From: JACJXF01 sp964349045
GTDB lineage: Bacteria > Bacteroidota > Bacteroidia > Bacteroidales > GCA-2748055
Reading direction: 5' to 3'
DNA: 14,331 bases
NCBI GenBank assembly: GCA_964349045.1
Contig: CAYGFI010000125.1
Span: forward strand, 1-14,331
Shown: positions 1 to 5,738 of the stretch, one piece after another
How positions within the stretch are numbered: position 1 is the first letter of the stretch
Layout: each line of letters begins with the position of its first letter
Notes under the pieces: generated by a model
Told to the model about the DNA's origin: nothing
What the model saw: the letters and a program-made list of their open reading frames with translations, nothing else
Databases searched by the model: none
Translations under genes and position numbers: made by a program

Positions 1-366
1 TTTTCATTGTACACTTTACTCCAGAATCATTGTACAATTTGTCCAGAATATTCACCCAATGAAATAATCGTGAAATTCTTAGGTAAAGATGCCGGTTTAA
101 CGGGCTATTTATTTGCAGCCATAGCGGGTTCAATAGCATTAATCCCTGGTTTTATAGCATACCCTTTAGCGGGCATTTTGGTAAAAACTGGTGTTAGTTA
201 TCCTGTTATTGCTGTTTTTATAACGACTTTAATGATGGCAGGTATAATGACTTTACCCATTGAAATAAAATTCTTTGGTGTCCGGGTTTCCCTTATCCGC
301 AATACGCTTTACTTTTTCGGAGCTCTTACTGTCGGTTTATTAATCGGTTTATTTTATATATTATGA
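1..366 (+). pseudogene. YraQ/ArsP_1-type permease half-gene, 5'-truncated
   Basis: This is the C-terminal two thirds of a small inner-membrane permease subunit of the YraQ/DUF318 (ArsP_1-like) group. It is recognised from FLGKDAGLTGYLFAAIAGS, the LIPGFIAYPLA segment and the TLPIEIKFFG motif, with hydrophobic segments across nearly the whole length. Family members normally carry about 50-60 further residues including another membrane segment. Here the homologous part starts about SPNEIIVKFLG, directly after the tandem repeats at 5-49, and the frame is open to the window edge. The only in-frame start before the homologous core is TTG at 7, inside the repeats. The stop overlaps the next gene start (ATGA at 363-366), so the two half-permeases were an operon. 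The substrate is unknown. I infer the gene was disrupted upstream, probably by a mobile element. Confidence 0.65.
5..49. repeat. Two tandem imperfect 22-23 bp repeats at the window edge
   Basis: Positions 5-27 and 28-49 are near copies. Both begin CATTGTACA and end TCCAGAAT, with a variable TTT-containing centre. The pair ends where recognisable permease coding sequence begins (about position 52). Repeated TGTACA...TCCAGAAT blocks resemble the multiple terminal repeats I associate with IS21-family insertion sequences of Bacteroidota, so this may be the outer end of an element lying upstream of the window. That assignment is from memory, and the transposase genes are not in view. Confidence 0.4.
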
Positions 367-896
367 GAGAAATATTAAAGAAAAACCGGATTAACTTTTT
401 AATTATCTCGGCTTTTACTGTTTTTGTGGTAGTATCATTTGCTGTTAATTTTTCTATTGGTGAAAACATTTTCAAAGAACAGTTTTATAGCTTTTTCAAG
501 GAGATGATTTTGTTTTTGCCCATTATGTTTATTCTTATTGGGCTTGGCGATGTATGGATTAACAGAGAAAAAGTTGAAAAACATATTGGGAAAGATTCAG
601 GTTTAAAAGGGATCATACTTGTAATATTTTTGTCCATGGCTCAGGCAGGTCCACTGTATGGAGCTTTTCCTGTAACCTACCTGCTTTGGAAAAAGGGAGC
701 CAGTATCCGTAACATATTTATTTATATAGGGGCATTTTGTACCATAAAAATACCGATGATCACATTCGAAATCGGCTTTTTAGGATGGAAGTTCTCACTT
801 TTACGGACACTTTTTTCGCTGCCAATTATCATTATAATAGGATTTGTGATGGAAAGATTATTGAAAAACAAATTCTTTGAAGTAAAACAACCTTAA
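363..896 (+). CDS. YraQ/ArsP_1-type permease, second subunit
   Basis: This 177-residue membrane protein is the partner of the preceding half-gene, with a 4-base ATGA overlap that implies translational coupling. Hydrophobic stretches lie at about residues 11-30, 47-62, 82-105, 116-138 and 148-165. The block AQAGPLYGAFPVTYLL followed by KGASIRNIFIYIGAF and KIPMITFEIGFLG mirrors the GFIAYPLA...TLPIEIKFFG block of the first subunit. The two proteins therefore look like homologous halves of a permease that is a single polypeptide in other lineages. YraQ-group permeases are linked to arsenicals, metals or sulfur compounds in different organisms, and nothing here fixes the substrate. The gene looks intact, but its partner is not, so function of the pair is doubtful. 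Confidence 0.75.
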   Translation: MREILKKNRINFLIISAFTVFVVVSFAVNFSIGENIFKEQFYSFFKEMILFLPIMFILIGLGDVWINREKVEKHIGKDSGLKGIILVIFLSMAQAGPLYGAFPVTYLLWKKGASIRNIFIYIGAFCTIKIPMITFEIGFLGWKFSLLRTLFSLPIIIIIGFVMERLLKNKFFEVKQP

Positions 897-912
897 ATAG
901 TTATATTTACGA

Positions 913-951
913 TAAATGGAATAACATATTTATTTGAATTTATTCCATTTA
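913..951 (+). terminator. AT-rich 12-bp inverted repeat after the permease pair
   Basis: TAAATGGAATAA (913-924) and TTATTCCATTTA (940-951) are perfect inverted copies separated by 15 bases, starting 17 bases after the permease stop. There is no clean T-run after it, so a terminator is only one reading. An operator for the downstream relic regulator gene is another. Confidence 0.4.
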
Positions 952-1044
952 ACATTCCTAACTAGTAAAAATGATTCTTATTTGTATTGCTTATAAATTA
1001 CAATAATTTGTGTTATTATTTTAATAGAAATTTTGAGAATCTAA

Positions 1045-1052
1045 TACATTTG
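1045..1052 (+). promoter_or_regulatory. Bacteroidota-type -7 box upstream of the Rrf2 relic
   Basis: TACATTTG matches the TAnnTTTG -7 consensus and lies 33 bases before the ATG of the Rrf2 remnant. I do not see a TTG/TTTG at the expected -33 spacing, so this is a weak call. Confidence 0.3.
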
Positions 1053-1085
1053 CATTCTACTTGTTTGATAGAATTGATTGAGTAA

Positions 1086-1190
1086 ATGAAAATTAATACA
1101 AAAGTGAGATACGGACTGCACGCAATGATTGAAATCAGAGACAATCAACACAAAAGTATTCTTCATGCCATGCTGTTGATAAATCCTTAG
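1086..1190 (+). pseudogene. N-terminal remnant of an Rrf2-family regulator
   Basis: The 34-codon reading frame begins MKINTKVRYGLHAMIEI, which matches the very conserved N-terminus of Rrf2/IscR-type winged-helix regulators (normally MKI-TKxRYGLRAM). After about residue 20 the resemblance is lost, and a TAG at 1188-1190 ends the frame. Full members are about 135-150 residues, so the recognition helix, the cysteine cluster and the dimer helix are all missing. The sequence from about 1160 on is better explained, in another frame, as part of the following haem-protein fragment. This gene fragment therefore appears to have been joined by deletion to the next gene, with the break between about 1140 and 1165. 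Confidence 0.65.
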
Positions 1191-1204
1191 GATACAATAA
1201 ATCA

Positions 1205-1846
1205 ATGAAACACTATGCTGCGCTAGGTGAAGTTATTGATATGTGGCACTGGAAACGTGTTCGTACTCAACCTTTTGAGATGATTGATGATCAGAAAATA
1301 ATTCCTATCGCTGATATTAATAATCCTACACCTACTGAAAAAATTGACGGGGGCAGGGCCTCTGATGCCAAAACTGTAGGTGGTTATGCCGACAATAAGC
1401 AAACATTGAATAATGGCACAGCTGATGTAACTGTTCCTAAATATGTGATTCCTAATGAAACTGAATATTATTGGATTACGCAAGCCGAGATTGATAATGG
1501 CACTGCTAAATTAGTCAGTGCGGTGGATGGGAACGGTATTTTAACTTATAGTGGTGGCACAATTGATCCATCTGCTGGTGGATATGAAACGGCAACCGGC
1601 ACAAAAAGATTTCCAAGTATTATTGTTTTAGGCGCTTTTGACGGAAGCAGAGGTGATATTCAATGTTATGCCAATCATGATGCGAACGGTTGGATACTTG
1701 AAGTAAAAAGAGCTCTTACTACCAGCGATGCAACAAATGATATTCAATATGATGTAACCAAAACCACAATGTTTGGATTTGCGATTTTCGAAAACGCAGC
1801 AATTGCGCATGGAATCAAACCAAACCTGATGTTAAAATTCGAATAG
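1205..1846 (+). pseudogene. C-terminal fragment of ethylbenzene-dehydrogenase-type haem-binding protein
   Basis: These 213 residues match the haem-binding domain (EB_dh, PF09459) shared by the gamma subunits of ethylbenzene dehydrogenase-like enzymes and by membrane-associated cytochromes. Support comes from VIDMWHWKRVRTQPF near residue 10, then a variable loop, then the C-terminal strands IIVLGAFDGSRGD and GWILEVKRAL, ending with MFGFAIFENAAIAHG. The frame is open upstream of the ATG and still looks homologous there (SSCHAVDKSLGYNKS, from about 1160), so the ATG at 1205 is internal. Signal peptide and N-terminal half are absent. A member of this family would normally be an exported haem protein in anaerobic respiration. 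This copy is probably dead or, at best, a cytoplasmic fragment. A strong terminator follows 22 bases later. Confidence 0.65.
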
Positions 1847-1868
1847 TAAAAAGTTTAAAATACGATTT

Positions 1869-1910
1869 AAAAATAGGGGACTTGATTTATCAAGGCCCTA
1901 TTTTTATTTA
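1869..1910 (+). terminator. Rho-independent terminator after the haem-protein fragment
   Basis: AAAAATAGGG (1869-1878) pairs with CCCTATTTTT (1896-1905). A second nested stem, CTTGAT/ATCAAG (1881-1886 and 1889-1894), fills the loop. The T-rich downstream arm continues as TTTATTT. This is the clearest terminator in the window. Confidence 0.8.
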
Positions 1911-1982
1911 ATTACCCTATTGATTTCAAATATACAATTTTTAAAGCGTTAAAAGGTGTACGGTAATATTGCTTTCTGGCAA

Positions 1983-2192
1983 TTACTGTTCACTAATTCG
2001 TACACTACATTTTTCGGACCTTTCTAATAGTATTTTGGGAACTTCTGGACTAGAGCCAGCAATACCTGCAAGTATAACAGGTTCAAAACCTAAAACACTT
2101 TAAGTTTGCGATAAGTCAATTCCATATTTGTCCTGATAATTGCGGCTTTTTATCTGACTGAAAAAGGCAGCTATGTTGATACTTTTTTTGTA
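1983..2192 (-). pseudogene. Possible coding relic with an internal stop, unrecognised
   Basis: In one minus-strand frame, about 30 codons ending near YGIDLSQT are followed by a TAA (2100-2102) and then 38 codons reading SVLGFEPVILAGIAG and on to a TAA at 1983-1985. The second segment has the composition of a real protein, with a glycine/alanine turn and mixed charges. I cannot assign a family and there is no convincing start codon. It may be a gene broken by one nonsense change, or it may be chance. Apart from this, 1911-2200 shows no gene. Confidence 0.25.
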
Positions 2193-2202
2193 TATTTTAA
2201 TA

Positions 2203-2232
2203 TATTCAATAAATCTCTTGAATAATTGAATA
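2203..2232. promoter_or_regulatory. Candidate ArsR-type operator
   Basis: TATTCAAT (2203-2210) and ATTGAATA (2225-2232) form a perfect 8-bp inverted repeat with 14 bases between. An additional TTGAATA half-site lies at 2218-2224, directly on the -33 element. ArsR-family repressors typically bind AT-rich imperfect palindromes overlapping their own promoter, so autoregulation by the next gene is the natural reading. Confidence 0.5.
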
Positions 2233-2247
2233 ACATTCCTATTTTTG
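2218..2247 (+). promoter_or_regulatory. Bacteroidota promoter of the sulfur-handling cluster
   Basis: TTG at 2218-2220, a spacer of 19 bases, then TATTTTTG at 2240-2247 match the Bacteroidota -33/-7 consensus (TTG, N19, TAnnTTTG). Transcription would start near 2253-2256, leaving a leader of about 20 bases before the ATG at 2276. The -33 element lies inside the inverted repeat at 2203-2232. Confidence 0.7.
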
Positions 2248-2275
2248 CAAAATCAAAATACTAAATCAAAAATAA

Positions 2276-2935
2276 ATGAAAGGTCGGGAATTCAAAGATG
2301 TTATGTACGATGGGCTTTCAAAACTACTTAAAGCCCTTTCAAATCCATTTCGCTTAGAAATTATTGAAATGCTCTCACAGGGTGAAAAAAGTGTAGAAGG
2401 TATTGTACAAACAACAAACCTTTCCATGGCAAACGCTTCACAACACTTACAAGTCCTGAAAAATAATAATATCGTCAAGTCCCGAAAAGACGGCCATTAT
2501 GTTTTCTATTCGCTGATTAATGATGATTTTCTTTCAGTATATCAACATATTATAAAATATGCGGTAAGAGAAATAGCTGAACTTGAGAAGATAATGAATC
2601 GTCAGAGGGAAGACAACAAATCGCACAATGCAGTTAGTCTTGATGAGTTAGAAAAAATGATTAACGATGAAAATATTCTGCTCCTTGATGTTCGACCTTC
2701 CATTGAATATGAGTTTGGCCATATTACTGGCGCAATTTCTGTACCGATGAATGAACTATTGGGGCAGCTCAAAATCCTTTCAAAAGATCAAGAAATTATT
2801 GCCTATTGTCGTGGCCCATTCTGTGTACTTGCTGATGAAGCCGTTAAACTACTCAGTGAGCAAGGTTATAATGTTCGGAGGCTTGACGAAGGCTACCCCG
2901 AATGGAAAATGAAACAATTAGAAGCAAACAACTAA
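2276..2935 (+). CDS. ArsR-family repressor fused to a rhodanese domain
   Basis: The protein has 219 residues in two domains. Residues about 12-105 are an ArsR-type winged helix (LLKALSNPFRLEIIEML, then SMANASQHLQVLKNNNIV as recognition region and KDGHYVFYSL as wing). Residues about 118-215 are a rhodanese domain with LLLDVRPSIEYEFGHI and the active loop CRGPFC (Cys178 to Cys183) followed by GYPEW. The ArsR part contains no cysteine, so neither the ELCVCDL-type metal site nor the cysteine pair of SqrR/BigR persulfide sensors is present. If the regulator senses sulfur, the rhodanese Cys178 (perhaps with Cys183) is the only thiol available. It is the first gene of the cluster behind a promoter with an overlapping palindrome, so it probably represses its own operon. 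There is no Shine-Dalgarno, as usual in Bacteroidota. Confidence 0.9.
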   Translation: MKGREFKDVMYDGLSKLLKALSNPFRLEIIEMLSQGEKSVEGIVQTTNLSMANASQHLQVLKNNNIVKSRKDGHYVFYSLINDDFLSVYQHIIKYAVREIAELEKIMNRQREDNKSHNAVSLDELEKMINDENILLLDVRPSIEYEFGHITGAISVPMNELLGQLKILSKDQEIIAYCRGPFCVLADEAVKLLSEQGYNVRRLDEGYPEWKMKQLEANN

Positions 2936-2949
2936 ATGCTTAAAATAAA

Positions 2950-3354
2950 ATGAAAGCAAAATCAATAATATTAATTGTCGTAACAACGGTATTTTGCTCT
3001 TTTCAAAACACAGTTGCTCAGCACACTTCCGAAAAACAAGATACTACTCTTACTCTTGACTCTACAAAAATAACTTACACTTGCCCTATGCATTCGGAAA
3101 TCATATCTGATAAACCGGGAACTTGTCCCAAGTGCGGGATGGAATTAGTGAAGTTGGAAAAAGGGAAAAAACAATCAGAACCAATGCAACATCAAATGGG
3201 TATGATGATGTGTCCGATGCACGGAATGGTAGATATGAACCACAAACACGACGAACCACAGAAAGTTAATATGAATATGATGACAGGGATAGGGATGGGC
3301 ATAATGATGGTAGCTATTATGGTAATAATGATGGTGGTAATTGGTATTAATTGA
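2950..3354 (+). CDS. Exported heavy-metal-binding-domain protein, Met/His-rich
   Basis: This is a 134-residue protein. An N-terminal signal sequence (about residues 1-23, ending TVAQ) is followed by the zinc-ribbon-like heavy-metal-binding domain YTCPMHSEIISDKPGTCPKCGMEL (written in two parts: CPMH at 45-48 and CPKCGMEL at 59-66), as found at the front of copper exporters and CusB-type adaptors. A second CPMH (88-91) sits in a Met/His-rich linker, and residues 113-132 are a Met-rich hydrophobic helix, so the protein is likely anchored in the inner membrane facing the periplasm. It probably binds a thiophilic metal such as copper. Its position between a thiol-chemistry regulator and a flavoprotein fits protection against, or delivery of, such metals. 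The role is inferred. Confidence 0.75.
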   Translation: MKAKSIILIVVTTVFCSFQNTVAQHTSEKQDTTLTLDSTKITYTCPMHSEIISDKPGTCPKCGMELVKLEKGKKQSEPMQHQMGMMMCPMHGMVDMNHKHDEPQKVNMNMMTGIGMGIMMVAIMVIMMVVIGIN

Positions 3355-3367
3355 CAAAAAAAATAAC

Positions 3368-4603
3368 ATGAAAACTATAATCATTCTGGGAGGCGGGGTT
3401 GGAGGAATTGTAACCGCCAATGAACTTAGCAACCGATTAAGAGGTGAGCACAAAATCATCCTGATCGAAAAAAACAAAGAACACACATTCGCACCTTCGT
3501 ATTTGTGGCTAATGAGCGGGAGTCGTAAGAAAGAACAAATAAGCGTCCCGCTTAAATCACTTCTGGAAAAAAATATTGAACTGAAAATTGAAATGGTAAA
3601 TGAAATTATTCCGGCAAAACAGAAAGTAATAGCGGCTGAGAACGAATATCATTATGATTTTCTTGTAATAGCGCTTGGAGCCGAATTAGTACCTGAAAAA
3701 ATTCAGGGCTGGGATGAAAGTATTCATACTTTTTACACAATGGAAGGTGCAGAAAAGTTACATGAATCACTGAAATACTTTTCAGGCGGTAAAGTTGCAG
3801 TTGTAATTTCTTCAATGCCTTATAAATGCCCTGGTGCACCGCATGAAGGAGCAATGTTAATTGAAGATTTTTTTAATAAGAAAGGCCTCAGGGAGAAAAT
3901 TGAAATCAGCCTGTTTACTCCTGAGTCACAACCCCTTCCTGTCGCCGGGCCTGAACTTGGAAATGCTGTTAAAAGTATTTTTGACAAAAAAGGTATTAAC
4001 TTCAATCCGCTTCACCAACTTAATTCCATAGATACAAAATCAAAACAGCTATTCTTCAACGGAAAAGAATCCTTTGAATATGATTTACTTCTGGTTATTC
4101 CACCTCACCAGGCTCCTAAGGTTATTAGGGAAACCGAATTGGCAAACGCTAATGGTTGGATAGATGTGAACCCTTCTTCCCTTCAAACTAAGTATGAAAA
4201 CGTCTTTGCAATTGGTGATATTACTTCAATTCCTTTACCAGGCAGATGGATTCCGGATAAACCTATGATGCTTCCCAAAGCCGGGGTTTTTGCTCATATA
4301 CAGGCAGATGTTGTCGCAAAGAATATTGTTAAAATAATCAGAGGTGAAAATGCTGATGAAAAATTCTGCGCCGACGGTTATTGCATGCTGGAAGCAGGTG
4401 AGGATTTGGCAGGTTTTGCTTATGGCGATTTTTTTGGTGTTCCACATCCGCAAGTCAATCTTAAAAAAATAGGAAAGAAATGGCACATCGGGAAAGTGCT
4501 GTTTGAAAAATGGTGGTTAAACCCGATAGGTATTAGAAAAACATTTTATAAAAATGTGCTTCAAATAGGTGGCAAGCTTTTTGGCATTCCGGTTAAACTT
4601 TAA
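3368..4603 (+). CDS. Sulfide:quinone reductase-like FAD oxidoreductase
   Basis: The protein has 411 residues from ATG 3368, chosen because the dinucleotide-binding motif ILGGGVGG then begins right at the N-terminus; an in-frame upstream GTG would overlap the previous gene. Family features are the first GxGxxG (residues 8-13), EKNKEHTFAPSY after it, YKCPGAPHEGAML with Cys154, and the second FAD motif NVFAIGDI (278-285). Cys334 and Cys339 follow in FCADGYC. Sulfide:quinone reductases use a cysteine pair that bridges a persulfide over the flavin. Cys154 and one of Cys334/Cys339 are in the right places. The amphipathic C-terminus (KVLFEKWWLNP...) is typical of the membrane-surface anchor. Expected role: oxidise sulfide to sulfane sulfur and pass electrons to quinone. 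A related flavocytochrome-like oxidoreductase with another acceptor cannot be excluded. Confidence 0.8.
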   Translation: MKTIIILGGGVGGIVTANELSNRLRGEHKIILIEKNKEHTFAPSYLWLMSGSRKKEQISVPLKSLLEKNIELKIEMVNEIIPAKQKVIAAENEYHYDFLVIALGAELVPEKIQGWDESIHTFYTMEGAEKLHESLKYFSGGKVAVVISSMPYKCPGAPHEGAMLIEDFFNKKGLREKIEISLFTPESQPLPVAGPELGNAVKSIFDKKGINFNPLHQLNSIDTKSKQLFFNGKESFEYDLLLVIPPHQAPKVIRETELANANGWIDVNPSSLQTKYENVFAIGDITSIPLPGRWIPDKPMMLPKAGVFAHIQADVVAKNIVKIIRGENADEKFCADGYCMLEAGEDLAGFAYGDFFGVPHPQVNLKKIGKKWHIGKVLFEKWWLNPIGIRKTFYKNVLQIGGKLFGIPVKL

Positions 4604-4656
4604 TGAAATTACCTTTTGAAAAATGGTTTTTATCCAATGCTAATAAATATTATTAA
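4603..4656 (+). CDS. Possible 17-residue peptide overlapping the flavoprotein stop
   Basis: The flavoprotein TAA and an ATG overlap as TAATG. The reading frame gives MKLPFEKWFLSNANKYY and then TAA. Its FEKWFL echoes LFEKWWLNP near the end of the flavoprotein. It could be a translationally coupled micropeptide, a decayed tandem duplication of the flavoprotein C-terminus, or the first codons of a lost gene. I do not recognise it. Confidence 0.25.
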   Translation: MKLPFEKWFLSNANKYY

Positions 4657-4664
4657 ATATGAAA

Positions 4665-4758
4665 CACCCATGTTTTGCAAATACAACTTGTCCCGATTTA
4701 TCGGGAAACACAATGATGACAAAATCAGCAACATGGGGGTTCTCCCGCTGGTGCGGGA
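4665..4758. repeat. Compound inverted repeat with two CCCG hairpins
   Basis: TCCCGATTTATCGGGA (4691-4706) and TCCCGCTGGTGCGGGA (4743-4758) are two perfect small hairpins. The first is enclosed by longer arms, CACCCATGTTTTGC (4666-4679) and GCAACATGGGGGT (4728-4740), which pair with small bulges. TGTCCCG of the first and CGGGACA of the second can also pair with each other, giving two alternative folds. Similar CCCGATTTATCGGG elements are scattered in Bacteroidota intergenic regions. Here it lies between the flavoprotein and the haem lipoprotein, so it may act as a partial terminator or an RNA-processing or stability element. Confidence 0.6.
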
Positions 4759-4789
4759 CAGGCTATCATCCCATTAAAATAATTTTGTT

Positions 4790-5374
4790 ATGATGAATAA
4801 TAGATTTTACTTAGTCCTTTTGGTGTTTTTTGTGGTTCTTAATCAGAGTTGCATGCACCGGAAAAATTATGGAGAATTAAAAATGAAAATTCTTAAAAAA
4901 GGAGATTACTTAACAAAAATCACACAAGATACCCTTAAAAAGGAATTGTTTGTGGCTATTGGCAGCAAAGGCGTGGCAAATGCTGTTGAGTACTGTAAAT
5001 TAAACGCTCATTTGATTACATCCATCTATAAAAGCGAAAATGTTAACTCCGTTACACGAACTGCTTTAAAATTCAGAAACCCTCAAAATGCCCCTGACAG
5101 TTTGGAAAGAAGTGTTCTCAATGAATATGAAAGTTTAAAAAATAATGGAGAGCCTCTAAACCCAACGGTAATTAGCGACGAATCCGGCATCCATTATTTT
5201 AAACCGATACTAATAAATAATACTTGTTTGGTTTGTCATGGTAGTCCTGGTAAAGAATTAAATAACCAGGTTTATGAACAAATAAAGAATAACTACCCGG
5301 ATGATTTGGCCACAGGATTTAAGGAGGGTGATTTAAGGGGCATGTGGCATGTGGTTTTCAATGAAAAAGAATAG
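4790..5374 (+). CDS. Tll0287-like (DUF3365) c-type haem lipoprotein
   Basis: The protein has 194 residues. The N-terminus is a lipoprotein signal with lipobox LNQSC (Cys21 as the lipidated residue). The body matches the Tll0287-like haem domain (DUF3365): GVANAVEYCKLNA, then TRTALKFRNPQNAPDSLE, and a haem-attachment motif CLVCH at 146-150, ending DLRGMWHVVF. In the cyanobacterial prototype the haem iron has a cysteine as the distal axial ligand; Cys69 in EYCKLNA is the likely equivalent. Such a cysteine-ligated haem is suited to redox or ligand sensing more than to fast electron transfer. The protein would sit at a membrane facing the periplasm. Its place behind a sulfide:quinone reductase-like gene suggests a part in sulfur redox chemistry, which is inference. 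Confidence 0.75.
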   Translation: MMNNRFYLVLLVFFVVLNQSCMHRKNYGELKMKILKKGDYLTKITQDTLKKELFVAIGSKGVANAVEYCKLNAHLITSIYKSENVNSVTRTALKFRNPQNAPDSLERSVLNEYESLKNNGEPLNPTVISDESGIHYFKPILINNTCLVCHGSPGKELNNQVYEQIKNNYPDDLATGFKEGDLRGMWHVVFNEKE

Positions 5375-5386
5375 AAAAAAAATAAA

Positions 5387-5737
5387 ATGAAGGCAACAGA
5401 GTTCAATCCGTTTGAAGCAATTTCAAAAGAATACGACCAATGGTTCGACGACAATAAAGTCACATTCCTTTCTGAACTGGCAGCCGTTAAATACTTCCTT
5501 CCAAAACAAGGCAAAGGTCTTGAAATTGGTATCGGTACAGGTCGGTTTGCAATGGAATTAGGAATAAAATACGGCATTGAACCATCCGAAACAATTGAAC
5601 AGCTTAAAACAGGTGGTTTCACTAAATTTAATACTTGTCAATCATTATTTAGCATACACCCGGAGAAAATAGAAATGCCAATTCCGGGACACGATAAAGG
5701 AAGTTTTGTTGCCATTGAAGCCATTAAAGCATACTAA
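5387..5737 (+). pseudogene. Class I SAM methyltransferase with an internal in-frame deletion
   Basis: The frame codes for 116 residues. The N-terminus (FEAISKEYDQWF) and SAM-binding motif I (GLEIGIGTGRF, residues 44-54) plus the acidic-strand motif (YGIEPS, 62-67) are normal for a methyltransferase of about 210-220 residues. Directly after GIEPS the sequence jumps to QLKTGGFTKFNTCQSLF and GHDKGSFVAIEA, which belongs at the C-terminus of such enzymes. The middle (about 100 residues, including the strand 4-5 region that completes the active site) is missing, with the join near 5585-5600 and the frame preserved. The protein cannot be a working methyltransferase as it stands. It keeps its place in the operon, starting 12 bases after the haem lipoprotein gene and ending one base before the next start codon. 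Confidence 0.7.
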
Positions 5738-5738
5738 A

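Noticed and set aside
3341..3367. Upstream start of the flavoprotein overlapping the metal-binding-protein gene
   Set aside because: The added residues MVLIDKKNN precede the usual N-terminal FAD motif and give no benefit; ATG 3368 fits the family.
3175..3486. His/Tyr-rich minus-strand frame opposite the metal-binding protein
   Set aside because: It is the antisense of a Met/His-rich coding sequence, and no independent start or family feature is present.
4665..4758. tRNA or riboswitch in the paired region after the flavoprotein
   Set aside because: The hairpins are short perfect CCCG stems without a cloverleaf, anticodon arm or known riboswitch core.
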